Counted from the first letter of the stretch, positions 1-10,411 are shown. The stretch is 64,000 nt of DNA from Streptomyces olivaceoviridis (GCF_014650115.1 NZ_BMUI01000022.1:62001-126000); one strand, 5' to 3'. Notes: generated by a model not told the origin, from the sequence alone. Translations and numbers: made by a program.

Positions 1-684
1 CCGGACCGGATGGCCTCCCGCATCCTCGACATGGGTGACCTGCTCACCCTGATCGAGCAGGCGGAGAAGACGTTCAGCCAGGAAGAGGCCCAGAAGATGG
101 CCTCGAAACTGGCGTCGAAGAAGGGCCAGGACTTCACCCTGGACGACTTCCTGTCCCAGATGGAGCAGGTCAGGAAGATGGGCAGCATCAGCAAGCTGCT
201 CGGCATGCTCCCGGGCATGGGCCAGATCAAGGACCAGATCGCCAACCTGGACGAGCGGGACGTCGACCGCACCGCCGCGATCATCAAGTCGATGACCCCG
301 GCCGAGCGCCAGGACCCGACGATCATCAACGGCTCCCGCCGCGCCCGTATCGCGCGTGGCTCCGGTGTCGAGGTCAGTGCGGTGAAGAGCCTGGTCGAGC
401 GGTTCTTCGAGGCCCGCAAGATGATGTCCCGCATGGCCCAGGGCGGTATGCCGGGCATGCCGGGGATCCCGGGCATGGGCGGCGGTCCCGGCCGGCAGAA
501 GAAGCAGCAGAAGAAGGCCAAGGGCAAGCAGCGCTCCGGCAACCCGATGAAGCGCAAGCAGCAGGAGCTGGAGGCGGCGCAGCGCCGCGAGGCCGCCGCG
601 CAGGCCGGGGACGTGTTCGGGCTGCCGCACCAGGGCGGCCAGGACTTCGAGCTGCCGGACGAGTTCAAGAAGTTCATGGGCTGA
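1..684 (+). CDS. ffh: Signal recognition particle protein Ffh, C-terminal part (5' end outside window)
   Basis: The frame is open from base 1, so the gene starts before the window. The visible 227 residues cover the end of the GTPase G domain (the DMGDLLTLIEQAEKTF region) and the whole methionine-rich M domain, which binds 4.5S RNA and signal sequences. Diagnostic pieces are LLGMLPGMGQIKDQI, a Ser/Arg-rich stretch INGSRRARIARGSG typical of the M-domain RNA-binding helix, and the Met/Gly-rich tail GGMPGMPGIPGMGG. A basic segment RQKKQQKKAKGKQR near the C terminus is the usual actinobacterial extension. Ffh delivers nascent membrane proteins to FtsY and SecYEG. A strong hairpin follows the stop codon. 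Confidence 0.97.
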   Translation, partial: PDRMASRILDMGDLLTLIEQAEKTFSQEEAQKMASKLASKKGQDFTLDDFLSQMEQVRKMGSISKLLGMLPGMGQIKDQIANLDERDVDRTAAIIKSMTPAERQDPTIINGSRRARIARGSGVEVSAVKSLVERFFEARKMMSRMAQGGMPGMPGIPGMGGGPGRQKKQQKKAKGKQRSGNPMKRKQQELEAAQRREAAAQAGDVFGLPHQGGQDFELPDEFKKFMG

Positions 685-728
685 GTTCACGAAGCGCACG
701 GGCTGAGTCCCGCTCGCACGAAACGCCG

Positions 729-760
729 GGGGCGCCTCCCTGCCGCAGGGGGGGCGCCCC
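729..760 (+). terminator. Rho-independent-type hairpin after ffh
   Basis: An 8-bp perfect GC stem GGGGCGCC/GGCGCCCC is extended inward by CCCTG/CAGGG around a short loop. It lies 45 bp after the ffh stop and before the ftsH start. Streptomyces terminators often lack a long T run, and this one does too. Confidence 0.75.
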
Positions 761-801
761 TTGCGCGTGCCGAGGTCCCTGGGGTGTCGTAACGTCCAGG
801 T

Positions 802-2736
<1,935 letters not shown>

Positions 2737-2749
2737 CGACGGACCGGTC

Positions 2750-3634
2750 CTAGGGCACGCGAGCGATGAGGTAGCGGAAGACGTTCGGCATCCACACGGT
2801 GCCGTCCGGACGGCGGTGCGGGTGCAGGGCCTCCGTCAACTCCTTGTCGACCTGTTTGGCGTCGGTCGCCGCGATCGCCGGGTCGAACAGGCCGGTGGAC
2901 AGCAGCCCCCGTACGGCGCTGTCGAGGTCGGCGTACCCGAACGGGCAGGCGACCCGGCCCGAGCCGTCCGGCTTCAGCCCGGACCGCCCGGCGACCCTCT
3001 CCAGGTCGTCGCGCCGGGCGGGCGGCCGGCCGCGCGCGCCGCGCAGCGGATCGGCCAGTTTGGCGGCCACCCGCAGCACCGAGGAGGTGGCGCAGCGCTC
3101 CGGTGGTCCCCAGCCGGCCAGCACCACGGCGGCCCCCCGCCCGGCCAGCGGCAGCGCGCCGGCGAGCAGGTCGTCCAGCCCCTCGGTGTCGCCGGCGAGG
3201 CCGCCGACCGGCTCGAAGGCGGTCACCAGGGTGTACGCGCCCGTCTCCGGGCGGCCCGTGGCCGCGGGCGGGCCGTCGAGGAGTTCCGCGGCCGTACGCG
3301 CGCGCGTGCCGTGTCCGCCGTCGCCGCCCCGGCCGGGCGGGGCCTCCGGCAGCAGGCGCTCGCGCGCGAGGGCGAGCCGTTCGGGGGAGGCGGAGTCGAC
3401 ACCGGTGACCGCGGCGCCCCTGGAGGCCGCCATCAGCAGGGCGAGCCCGGAACCGCAGTTCAGCCCCAGCAGCCGGGTGGCGGGGCCCACTTCGAGTCGG
3501 TCGTACACGGCTTCGTAGAGCGGTACGAGCATCCGCTCCTGGATCTCGGACCAGTCACGCGCGCGTGCGCTCAGGTCCACGCGGGGCGCGGACTCCGCGT
3601 GGGACGTGTGCTGCCGCACGAGCGTAGGTGTCAT
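2750..3634 (-). CDS. SAM-dependent class I methyltransferase, substrate unknown
   Basis: The 294-residue protein has the glycine-rich SAM-binding motif I, LLGLNCGSGLALLMA, followed by the acidic end of strand 2, VTGVDSAS. It therefore has a Rossmann-type methyltransferase fold. Nothing visible points to a substrate. The frame is open further upstream to 3811, but that part is Arg/Pro/His-rich and looks like non-coding sequence, so I take the ATG at 3634 (MTPTLVRQHTSH). The gene converges on ftsH with only 13 bp between the stops. It is monocistronic and divergent from the 4157 gene across a 520-bp gap. Confidence 0.75.
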   Translation of the reverse strand: MTPTLVRQHTSHAESAPRVDLSARARDWSEIQERMLVPLYEAVYDRLEVGPATRLLGLNCGSGLALLMAASRGAAVTGVDSASPERLALARERLLPEAPPGRGGDGGHGTRARTAAELLDGPPAATGRPETGAYTLVTAFEPVGGLAGDTEGLDDLLAGALPLAGRGAAVVLAGWGPPERCATSSVLRVAAKLADPLRGARGRPPARRDDLERVAGRSGLKPDGSGRVACPFGYADLDSAVRGLLSTGLFDPAIAATDAKQVDKELTEALHPHRRPDGTVWMPNVFRYLIARVP

Positions 3635-4156
3635 AGGTAAGCGCCCCAATCCGCCGACAGTTCGCCGCCGCGCCCGGTTGCGTGCCCCCGTGCCGTGCGC
3701 GCGCCCTTCCCACGTATGCCAGGTAACTCCCGGCTCGCGGTGGCGTCCAGGGGTCGTGGGGCCTGGTTTGGGGTGAGGGCGCCGGTGTGGCGAGATTTCA
3801 CATCCCGGCAATCCGGATGGCCCTACCGTGTCGGCCCCAGGGCGGCGGGCCGGTGACGGAGGTCGCGGCGGTACGCGGTAACGTCACGCAGGCCGCGGAC
3901 GCTGACCGGGGCGAGGGCGTGCGCCGAGAGCGGCCGAAACGCCTCTTGCGCAGCAGTCGGCCCTCGTCGCCTCAGGGCTCACCGGCAATGCGTAGCGCGG
4001 ACTACGCACCAGCTTGGTAGGAGCTGTGACGCTTCTCCGCAGATCAGCGCACCCGCCCTCGTCAGGACGCATCAGTGGCAACTGACGGGTACGTGCAAAA
4101 TTATTTGGGATGCCCCGGAATAGGAACACAGCGGCCCTCCCGCTCGTTGTCATTAC
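3635..4156. promoter_or_regulatory. 520-bp divergent intergenic region with two inverted repeats and an AT-rich promoter-like patch
   Basis: I see no convincing gene here; the open frame 3787-4020 has no Shine-Dalgarno and no coding-like codon bias. Two inverted repeats stand out. One is GCGTAG-6-CTACGC at 3990-4007 and the other TCAGT-4-ACTGA at 4072-4085. The second lies just before a run (CAAAATTATTTGG, 4094-4106) that is unusually AT-rich for this genome and about 50 bp upstream of the 4157 start. The plausible reading is a promoter with an operator for the plus-strand gene and a separate promoter for the minus-strand methyltransferase. No regulator can be named. Confidence 0.45.
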
Positions 4157-4753
4157 GTGAGCACGACACAGACACCACCTGTTCTCGCCGCAGAGCTGGC
4201 GCAGGCGTGGGCCGACATTCAGCGGTACCACCCCGAGCTGCCTGACCTTGCCGCACCTGAATCCCTGATCGGGGAGTCGTCGTCCGCGTGCGGTCACGAA
4301 CTCTCCTTCGAGAGGCTGCTCCATGAGGCAGTCCACGGCATCGCCGCCGCCCGCGGCGTCCGCGACACCTCCCGGGCGGGCCGCTACCACAACCGCCGTT
4401 TCCTCGCGATCGCCGAGGAACTGGGCCTGGACCACCCCGAGGAGCCGCACCCGAGCAGCGGTTTCTCACTGGTCACGCTCAACTCCGAGGCGAAGCGGCG
4501 CTACCGCCCGACCATCGAGCGGCTCCAGCGCGCCCTGAAGGCCCACACGGTGGCCACCTCGGCCGACACCTCCCGCACCTTCCGCGGCCCGGCCGCCCGG
4601 CACGGCTCCTCCGGTGGCGGCGTCCGTGTCAAGGCGGTGTGCGACTGCGGCCGCAACGTCCGGGTGGTGCCCTCGGTCCTCGCCCAGGCCCCGATCGTCT
4701 GCGGCGGCTGCGGCAAGCCGTTCAGGATCCCGGAGGTCGTGGGAGCGGCGTAG
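4157..4753 (+). CDS. HExxH zinc-metalloprotease-like protein with C-terminal zinc ribbon
   Basis: The GTG-started protein has 198 residues and no signal peptide. H56-E-A-V-H60 is followed 17 residues later by RYH78N, which gives the HExxH plus downstream His arrangement of SprT-like minimal metalloproteases. The C terminus has paired cysteines C162/C164 and C182/C185 that look like a zinc ribbon. The two sites suggest two bound zinc ions. SprT/Spartan relatives degrade DNA-protein crosslinks, but assigning that job here is inference. The gene sits alone before the rpsP operon and is followed by a strong hairpin. Members of this family occupy the same place in other Streptomyces as far as I remember. 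Confidence 0.65.
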   Translation: MSTTQTPPVLAAELAQAWADIQRYHPELPDLAAPESLIGESSSACGHELSFERLLHEAVHGIAAARGVRDTSRAGRYHNRRFLAIAEELGLDHPEEPHPSSGFSLVTLNSEAKRRYRPTIERLQRALKAHTVATSADTSRTFRGPAARHGSSGGGVRVKAVCDCGRNVRVVPSVLAQAPIVCGGCGKPFRIPEVVGAA

Positions 4754-4757
4754 CGGT

Positions 4758-4780
4758 CACGGCTGCTCGTGGCAGCCGTG
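4758..4780 (+). terminator. Terminator hairpin after the HExxH gene
   Basis: CACGGCTGC and GCAGCCGTG form a 9-bp perfect stem with a 5-base loop. It starts 5 bases after the stop codon. The remaining stretch up to rpsP (4781-5052) contains no gene that I can support and should hold the rpsP-operon promoter and leader; I could not identify convincing -35/-10 boxes. Confidence 0.8.
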
Positions 4781-5052
4781 GCCGGTGGCGACCGCGACCT
4801 CACAGCACCGGGCGGCGCACCCGACGTGACCTCACCTCCACGCCGGGTGCCTCGTCGGCATGTCCGGGCGCAGCTCGCGCACCCTCGGCCGAGAGCGGCC
4901 CGCGGGGTGTGGCAGAATGGCTAGCTGTACTCGACAGCCGCATAGGACCCCTCTCTCCTCCGGCTGACGCGTCCATCGGGCACTCGGGTACCGCAACCCC
5001 ACGCGGCGACTCGCCGTGCCCAACCACGTCAAATCCAGGAGAACCCACTCCC

Positions 5053-5472
5053 GTGGCAGTCAAGATCAAGCTGAAGCGTCTGGGCAAGATCCGTTCGCCT
5101 CACTACCGCATCGTCGTCGCCGACTCCCGTACCCGCCGTGACGGCCGGGCCATCGAGGAGATCGGCAAGTACCACCCGACCTACAACCCGTCGGTCATCG
5201 AGGTGGACGCCGAGCGTGTGGCGTACTGGCTCGGCGTCGGCGCCCAGCCGACCGAGCCCGTGCTCGCCATCCTGAAGAAGACCGGCGACTGGCAGAAGTT
5301 CAAGGGCGAGCCGGCTCCCGCGCCGCTGCTCGTCGCGGAGCCGAAGGCCACCCGTCCGTCGTTCGAGGCTCTCGGCGGTGACGACGAGGGCAAGGGTGAG
5401 GCGATCACCCAGAAGAAGAAGGCTGAGAAGAAGGACGAGGCCGCTGCCGAGTCCGAGTCCACCGAGGCCTGA
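5053..5472 (+). CDS. rpsP: 30S ribosomal protein S16
   Basis: This 139-residue small-subunit protein begins MAVKIKLKRLGKIRSPHYRI, a classic S16 N terminus, and contains the VADSRTRRDGR and IGKYHP signatures. The GTG start at 5053 is preceded by AGGAG at 5037-5041. The last 45 residues are an Ala/Glu/Lys-rich tail, longer than in E. coli S16 (82 residues) and typical of actinobacteria. It is the first gene of the rpsP-KH-rimM-trmD operon, which joins ribosome assembly factors to a subunit protein. Confidence 0.98.
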   Translation: MAVKIKLKRLGKIRSPHYRIVVADSRTRRDGRAIEEIGKYHPTYNPSVIEVDAERVAYWLGVGAQPTEPVLAILKKTGDWQKFKGEPAPAPLLVAEPKATRPSFEALGGDDEGKGEAITQKKKAEKKDEAAAESESTEA

Positions 5473-5477
5473 GCAGC

Positions 5478-5717
5478 ATGCTCGAAGAGGCGCTTGAGCA
5501 CCTCGTGAAGGGCATCGTCGACAACCCTGACGATGTGCAGGTCGCCTCGCGCAACCTGCGCCGCGGGCGCGTGCTGGAGGTCCGGGTCCACCCGGACGAC
5601 CTCGGCAAGGTGATCGGCCGCAACGGCCGCACCGCGCGCGCCCTGCGCACCGTCGTGGGCGCCATCGGCGGTCGCGGTGTCCGCGTCGACCTGGTCGACG
5701 TGGACCACGTCCGCTGA
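5478..5717 (+). CDS. khpA: KH-domain RNA-binding protein (KhpA type)
   Basis: The 79-residue single KH domain carries the GxxG loop as GRNG within KVIGRNGRTARALR. It starts 5 bases after the rpsP stop. KhpA proteins act with KhpB/Jag as RNA chaperones in Gram-positive bacteria. The position between rpsP and rimM is highly conserved in actinobacteria and firmicutes and suggests a part in 30S maturation. Confidence 0.93.
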   Translation: MLEEALEHLVKGIVDNPDDVQVASRNLRRGRVLEVRVHPDDLGKVIGRNGRTARALRTVVGAIGGRGVRVDLVDVDHVR

Positions 5718-5799
5718 CGCTTCATCGCAACCGGCTCGGGCCGGGGAGGGCCACAGGGCCGTCCCCGGCCCGCAGTCGTACGACAGGAGATTTGGACAG

Positions 5800-6357
5800 G
5801 TGCAGCTCGTAGTCGCACGGATCGGCCGTGCCCACGGCATCAAGGGCGAGGTCACCGTCGAGGTACGTACCGACGAGCCGGAACTCAGGCTCGCGCCCGG
5901 CGCCGTACTCGCCACGGATCCCGCCTCGACGGGACCGCTGACCATCGAGACCGGGCGCGTCCACAGTGGCCGCCTCCTCCTGCGCTTCGCGGGTGTCACC
6001 GACCGCAACGCCGCCGAGGCGCTGCGCAACACCCTGCTGATCGCCGAGGTGGACCCCGAGGAACGGCCCGAGGACGAGGACGAGTACTACGACCACCAGC
6101 TCATCGACCTCGACGTCGTCACCGAGGACGGCACGGAGGTCGGCCGGATCACCGAGATCTCGCACCTGCCCACGCAGGACCTGTTCATCGTCGAACGCGC
6201 CGACGGCAGCGAGGTGCTGATCCCCTTCGTGGAGGAGATCGTCACCGAGATCGACCTGGCGGAGCAGAAGGCGGTCATCGCGCCCCCGCCCGGCCTGATC
6301 GACGACCGCGCCGAGATCGCCTCCGCCAGGGACGAGTCCGGGGACGACGGCGCATGA
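5800..6357 (+). CDS. rimM: Ribosome maturation factor RimM
   Basis: This 185-residue 16S rRNA processing factor has the N-terminal RimM barrel (VVARIGRAHGIKGEVTVEV) and a C-terminal PRC-barrel (DEYYDHQLIDLDVVTEDG to LIPFVEEIV). RimM binds ribosomal protein S19 and assists assembly of the 30S head. The frame is open back to 5677, but the GTG at 5800 has a good CAGGAGA ribosome site 10 bases before it and gives the family length. It overlaps trmD by 4 bases (ATGA), so the two are translationally coupled. Confidence 0.96.
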   Translation: MQLVVARIGRAHGIKGEVTVEVRTDEPELRLAPGAVLATDPASTGPLTIETGRVHSGRLLLRFAGVTDRNAAEALRNTLLIAEVDPEERPEDEDEYYDHQLIDLDVVTEDGTEVGRITEISHLPTQDLFIVERADGSEVLIPFVEEIVTEIDLAEQKAVIAPPPGLIDDRAEIASARDESGDDGA

Positions 6358-7187
6358 GGCTCGACGTCGTCACGATCTTCCCGGAGTACCTGGAGCCGCT
6401 GAACGTCTCCCTGGTGGGCAAGGCACGCGCGCGTGGGCAGCTCGACGTCCGGGTGCACGACCTGCGCGCGTGGACGTACGACCGGCACAACACGGTGGAC
6501 GACACGCCCTACGGCGGCGGCCCCGGCATGGTCATGAAGACCGATGCGTGGGGAGACGCCCTCGACACGGTCCTCGTCGACGGTTACGAGACGGGCGCGC
6601 GGGCGCCCGCGCTGATCGTGCCCACGCCCAGCGGTCGCCCCTTCACCCAGGAACTGGCCGTCGAGCTGTCCGAGCGCCCCTGGCTGATCTTCACCCCGGC
6701 GCGCTACGAGGGCATCGACCGGCGCGTCGTGGACGAGTACGCGACCCGGATGCCGGTCTACGAGGTCTCCATCGGCGACTACGTCCTCGCCGGCGGTGAG
6801 GCGGCCGTCCTGGTAGTCACCGAGGCCGTCGCCCGGCTGTTGCCCGGCGTCCTCGGCAACGCGGAGTCCCACCGCGACGACTCCTTCGCCCCCGGCGCGA
6901 TGGCCAACCTCCTGGAAGGCCCCGTCTACACCAAGCCGCCCGTCTGGCGCGGCCGGGACATCCCCGAGGTGCTGCTCAGCGGCCACCACGGGAAGATCGC
7001 CCGCTGGCGGCGTGACGAGGCCCTGCGGCGCACGACCCTGAACCGCCCCGACCTGATCGAGCGCTGCGACCCCAAGGCCTTCGACAAGAAGGACCGCGAG
7101 ATGCTCTCCATCCTGGGCTGGGAACCGGACCCGGACGGGGAGCCGTACGGCCGATTTTGGCGCCGGGCCGAGGGCGTGGAACAATAG
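6354..7187 (+). CDS. trmD: tRNA (guanosine(37)-N1)-methyltransferase TrmD
   Basis: This 277-residue SPOUT-family enzyme methylates N1 of G37 in tRNAs reading CNN codons and so prevents +1 frameshifting. Family motifs are TVDDTPYGGGPGMVMK, RYEGIDRRV and the trefoil-knot SAM-binding segment GDYVLAGGEAAVLVV. The C-terminal helical domain carries SGHHGKIARWRR. The start codon overlaps the rimM stop. About 130 bp separate it from rplS. Confidence 0.98.
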   Translation: MRLDVVTIFPEYLEPLNVSLVGKARARGQLDVRVHDLRAWTYDRHNTVDDTPYGGGPGMVMKTDAWGDALDTVLVDGYETGARAPALIVPTPSGRPFTQELAVELSERPWLIFTPARYEGIDRRVVDEYATRMPVYEVSIGDYVLAGGEAAVLVVTEAVARLLPGVLGNAESHRDDSFAPGAMANLLEGPVYTKPPVWRGRDIPEVLLSGHHGKIARWRRDEALRRTTLNRPDLIERCDPKAFDKKDREMLSILGWEPDPDGEPYGRFWRRAEGVEQ

Positions 7188-7321
7188 ACCGCTGTTGTGC
7201 GCCCGTCCGGCGTGCGCCCCTGCCACGGGGGGACACGACGCCCGCCCCGACCCGCACGGCAGACTCCTGTACACCTAGCTCCCGTTGATGACCTGTGGCA
7301 TCAGCGAAGAAAGCAGACGAA

Positions 7322-7672
7322 ATGTCTCACCTGCTCGACTCCGTCGACGCCGCGTCGCTGCGCAGCGACATCCCGGCCTTCCGCCCGGGTGACACCGTCA
7401 ACGTCCACGTGCGCGTCATCGAGGGCAACCGCTCCCGTGTGCAGCAGTTCAAGGGCGTTGTGATCCGCCGCCAGGGCTCCGGTGTCCGCGAGACCTTCAC
7501 GGTCCGCAAGGTCTCGTTCTCCGTCGGCGTCGAGCGCACCTTCCCGGTGCACACCCCGATCGTCGAGAAGATCGAGCTGGTCACCAAGGGTGACGTGCGC
7601 CGCGCCAAGCTGTACTACCTCCGTGACCTGCGCGGCAAGGCCGCGAAGATCAAGGAGAAGCGCGAGAGCTGA
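7322..7672 (+). CDS. rplS: 50S ribosomal protein L19
   Basis: This 116-residue large-subunit protein lies at the 30S/50S interface. FRPGDTVNVHVRVIEG, RVQQFKGVVIRRQGSG and the terminal YLRDLRGKAAKIKE are diagnostic. An upstream in-frame start at 7295 would add nine residues (MASAKKADE), but the ATG at 7322 matches the usual length. It lies 134 bp after trmD. The RNA after the stop can fold AGCGC-TTTC-GCGCT (7672-7685), a weak terminator before the signal peptidase genes. Confidence 0.97.
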   Translation: MSHLLDSVDAASLRSDIPAFRPGDTVNVHVRVIEGNRSRVQQFKGVVIRRQGSGVRETFTVRKVSFSVGVERTFPVHTPIVEKIELVTKGDVRRAKLYYLRDLRGKAAKIKEKRES

Positions 7673-7718
7673 GCGCTTTCGCGCTAGTCACAGCGGAGCC
7701 GGATAGCATCTGGCCCCG

Positions 7719-8420
7719 ATGGACACCGAAGCACAGCCGACGGAACGCGACCGCTCCTCCCACCCCGGTACTCCGGGGGCGGAGGGTCGGTCGCGTTTCG
7801 CGTTGGTGTCGCGCGCCGCCGAGTGGCTTCCCGGTGGCAGGATCACCCTCACGCTCTTCCTCTGCCTGGCGTTCCTGCTGGTCCTCAACGCTTTCGTGGT
7901 GCAACCGTTCCAGATTCCGAGCGGATCCATGGAACAGGGATTGAGGATCGGCGACCGCGTTCTCGTAAACAAGTTGGCGTACCGTTTCGGTGCCCAGCCG
8001 CGCCGCGGCGACGTGATTGTGTTCGACGGCACCGGGTATTTCGGGGACGCCGACTACATCAAGCGCGTGGCCGGTGTGGGGGGAGACCATGTGGTCTGCT
8101 GCGACAAGAAGGGGAGGATCGAGGTGAACGGCCGACCGGTCGACGAGACGGCGTTCCTCTATCCCGGGGACAGCGCCTCCAGCGTGCCCTTCGACGTCGT
8201 CGTGCCTCCGGGCCGCCTCTTCGTCCTCGGCGACCACCGCAGCGACTCCAGCGACTCCCGCGACCACCTCGGCTCGCCCGGCGGCGGCATGATCCCCGTC
8301 GGGGACGTCATCGGCCGGGCCGACTGGATCGTGTGGCCGTACCGCCACTGGACGCACCTGACCCGGCCGTCCGCCTACGCGCGCGTGCCCGCCGCCCCGA
8401 CCGGAGGCGCCCATGGGTAA
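7719..8420 (+). CDS. sipW: Type I signal peptidase (SipW-like)
   Basis: This 233-residue membrane-bound serine protease removes signal peptides from Sec and Tat exported proteins. A transmembrane helix near residues 46-64 (LTLFLCLAFLLVLNAFVV) precedes the catalytic Ser box IPSGSMEQG; the general-base lysine is in DYIKRVAGVGGD. Later boxes are VLGDHRSDSSDSR. There is no C-terminal membrane anchor, as described for S. lividans SipW. TAGCAT at 7704-7709 is a possible -10 box just before the ATG. It is the first of four tandem lep genes and overlaps the second by 8 bases. Confidence 0.93.
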   Translation: MDTEAQPTERDRSSHPGTPGAEGRSRFALVSRAAEWLPGGRITLTLFLCLAFLLVLNAFVVQPFQIPSGSMEQGLRIGDRVLVNKLAYRFGAQPRRGDVIVFDGTGYFGDADYIKRVAGVGGDHVVCCDKKGRIEVNGRPVDETAFLYPGDSASSVPFDVVVPPGRLFVLGDHRSDSSDSRDHLGSPGGGMIPVGDVIGRADWIVWPYRHWTHLTRPSAYARVPAAPTGGAHG

Positions 8421-9504
8421 CCGCGGCAAACCGCGCGGGGTGCCCAGCACGCCCGCCGACAACCTGCTGCCCACCGGGGTACGCCGCACCTCCGCGCCCG
8501 GCGGTGGACGCACGCGCGCGGAGCGGCGGCAACTGCAACGCAAGGTCAAGCGCAAGCGCAGACGGTCGGCCGTCCGGGAGATCCCCCTCCTGGTCGGTGT
8601 CGCCGTCCTCATCGCGCTCGTCCTGAAGACGTTCCTCGTGCAGGCGTTCGTGATCCCGTCCGGGTCCATGGAGGAGACGATCCGGATCGGCGACCGGGTC
8701 CTGGTCGACAAGTTCACCCCGTGGTTCGGCTCCGAACCGCAGCGCGGGGACGTCGTCGTGTTCCACGACCCGGGCGGCTGGCTCCAGGACGAGCAGACCG
8801 CCAAGAAGCACGACCCCGTCGTCGTCAAGCAGTTCAAAGAAGGCCTCACCTTCATCGGCCTGCTGCCGTCCGACAACGAGAAGGACCTGATCAAACGGGT
8901 CATCGGGGTCGGCGGCGACCACGTCAAGTGCTGCGACGCCCAGGGCCGCGTCACCGTCAACGGCGTCCCGCTCACCGAGGGCGACTACCTCTACCCCGGG
9001 GACGTGCCCTCCGCCACGCCCTTCGACATCACCGTCCCCCAGGGCCGGCTGTGGGTGATGGGCGACCACCGGGGCAACTCCGCGGACTCACGCTTCCACC
9101 AGAACACGGCCTACGGCGGCACGGTCTCGCTGGACTCGGTGGTCGGTCGGGCCATGGTCATCGGCTGGCCGGTCGGTCACTGGACGCGCCTGGAAGAACC
9201 TAAAACCTTCGCAAGCGTCACCGACGCGGCGCCGGGGACGACCGCTGGTCCCCAGGCGTCGCATAGGGTTGCCTCCGAGAATCCGAACGGAATGACCCAG
9301 CTCCCGACCCCTGCGGAACTCCCGCTCGTTATGGGAGTGGTGGGCCTGCGCCGGGTGCGGCGCGGGCGGCGGCACAGAGTGAGGAGTTGGCGTGGGGGAT
9401 GTGGCGGTTGGCGCACGGTCGGGACACGACGGCGAGGAGCACCGCAGGCACCCTGTGGAACCGGACGTTCCCGTACCGGGCAGCGCCATGAGCTCCGGGA
9501 ATGA
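8413..9504 (+). CDS. sipX: Type I signal peptidase (SipX-like)
   Basis: The ATG overlaps the sipW end. The 363-residue product has an N-terminal transmembrane helix (LLVGVAVLIALVLKTFLV), Ser box IPSGSMEET, Lys box DLIKRVIGVGGD and the GDHRGNSADSR box. The conserved protease ends near residue 285. What follows is a short hydrophobic piece (AELPLVMGVVG) and an Arg/Gly-rich tail of about 45 residues that overlaps the sipY start by 113 bases. S. lividans SipX is shorter (about 320 residues), so the last part may be a frame that lost its stop. Expression is probably coupled to its neighbours. Confidence 0.9.
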   Translation: MGNRGKPRGVPSTPADNLLPTGVRRTSAPGGGRTRAERRQLQRKVKRKRRRSAVREIPLLVGVAVLIALVLKTFLVQAFVIPSGSMEETIRIGDRVLVDKFTPWFGSEPQRGDVVVFHDPGGWLQDEQTAKKHDPVVVKQFKEGLTFIGLLPSDNEKDLIKRVIGVGGDHVKCCDAQGRVTVNGVPLTEGDYLYPGDVPSATPFDITVPQGRLWVMGDHRGNSADSRFHQNTAYGGTVSLDSVVGRAMVIGWPVGHWTRLEEPKTFASVTDAAPGTTAGPQASHRVASENPNGMTQLPTPAELPLVMGVVGLRRVRRGRRHRVRSWRGGCGGWRTVGTRRRGAPQAPCGTGRSRTGQRHELRE

Positions 9505-10411
9505 CGCGGCGGCGGGCGACGAGGGCACGCCGGAGGGCGAGCCGGAGCCGCGCGTCGACGGCCCGGGCGGGGGCGCGGCGGCCGTGCGGCCGAGGCAGCC
9601 GCGGTCCTTCTGGAAGGAACTGCCGATCCTGATCGGCATCGCGCTGGTCCTGGCGTTGCTGATCAAGACGTTCCTGGTACAGGCGTTCTCGATCCCGTCC
9701 GACTCGATGCAGAACACCCTCCAGCAGGGCGACCGGGTGCTGGTCGACAAGCTCACGCCGTGGTTCGGGTCCAAGCCCGAGCGCGGTGAGGTCGTCGTCT
9801 TCCACGACCCGGACAACTGGCTGGCCGGCGAGCCGACGCCGACGCCGAACCCGGTGCAGAAGGTCCTCAGCTGGATCGGCCTGATGCCGTCGGCGGAGGA
9901 GAAGGACCTGATCAAGCGCGTGATCGGGGTCGGCGGCGACACGGTCGAGTGCAAGGGCAGCGGCCCGCTGAAGGTCAACGGCAAGGCGCTGAACGAGCCG
10001 TACGTCTACCCGGGCAACACGCCGTGCAGCGTGGACGACCAGGGCGGCCAGTTCACGGTCAAGGTCCCCAAGGGCTTCATCTGGGTGATGGGCGACCACC
10101 GCCAGAACTCCCGTGACTCCCGGTACAACCAGTCCGACCGGAACCACGGCATGGTCCCCGTCGACAAGGTCGTCGGCCGCGCGATCGTCAAGGCCTGGCC
10201 GATCAACCGCTGGGGCACCCTGCCGATCCCGGACACCTTCGACCAGCCCGGCCTGGACGAGCAGTCCTCCGCCGCCGCGTCCCTGACGGTGGCCCCCGAG
10301 GGCATCGCCGTCGCGGCGGTCCTGCCGGTGGTGGTCTGGCGGCGCAGGCGCACCGACCGCCAGGAGTCCGAGAACGCGGCGCTCCGGCAGGCGGAGTCCA
10401 CGAAGCGGTAA
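9392..10411 (+). CDS. sipY: Type I signal peptidase (SipY-like)
   Basis: The protein has 339 residues. The GTG start at 9392 is chosen because GAGGAG lies 5 bases upstream at 9381-9386, although it places the first 113 bases inside the sipX frame. A cytosolic N-terminal region of about 75 residues precedes the transmembrane helix LIGIALVLALLIKTFLV. The catalytic Ser is in IPSDSMQNT and the Lys in DLIKRVIGVGGD. GDHRQNSRDSR is the last conserved box. A hydrophobic segment near residues 298-315 (VAPEGIAVAAVLPVVVW) followed by RRRR matches the unusual C-terminal anchor known for S. lividans SipX, SipY and SipZ. In S. lividans, SipY is the major signal peptidase. Confidence 0.93.
   Translation: MGDVAVGARSGHDGEEHRRHPVEPDVPVPGSAMSSGNDAAAGDEGTPEGEPEPRVDGPGGGAAAVRPRQPRSFWKELPILIGIALVLALLIKTFLVQAFSIPSDSMQNTLQQGDRVLVDKLTPWFGSKPERGEVVVFHDPDNWLAGEPTPTPNPVQKVLSWIGLMPSAEEKDLIKRVIGVGGDTVECKGSGPLKVNGKALNEPYVYPGNTPCSVDDQGGQFTVKVPKGFIWVMGDHRQNSRDSRYNQSDRNHGMVPVDKVVGRAIVKAWPINRWGTLPIPDTFDQPGLDEQSSAAASLTVAPEGIAVAAVLPVVVWRRRRTDRQESENAALRQAESTKR

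Noticed and set aside
3787..4020. 77-codon open frame in the intergenic region before 4157
   Set aside because: No ribosome site, mixed codon bias and no recognisable sequence. The region looks regulatory.
4754..5052. tRNA or small RNA gene before rpsP
   Set aside because: I looked for a cloverleaf and a conserved T-loop (GGTTCAAATCC type) and found none. Only a terminator hairpin is supported.
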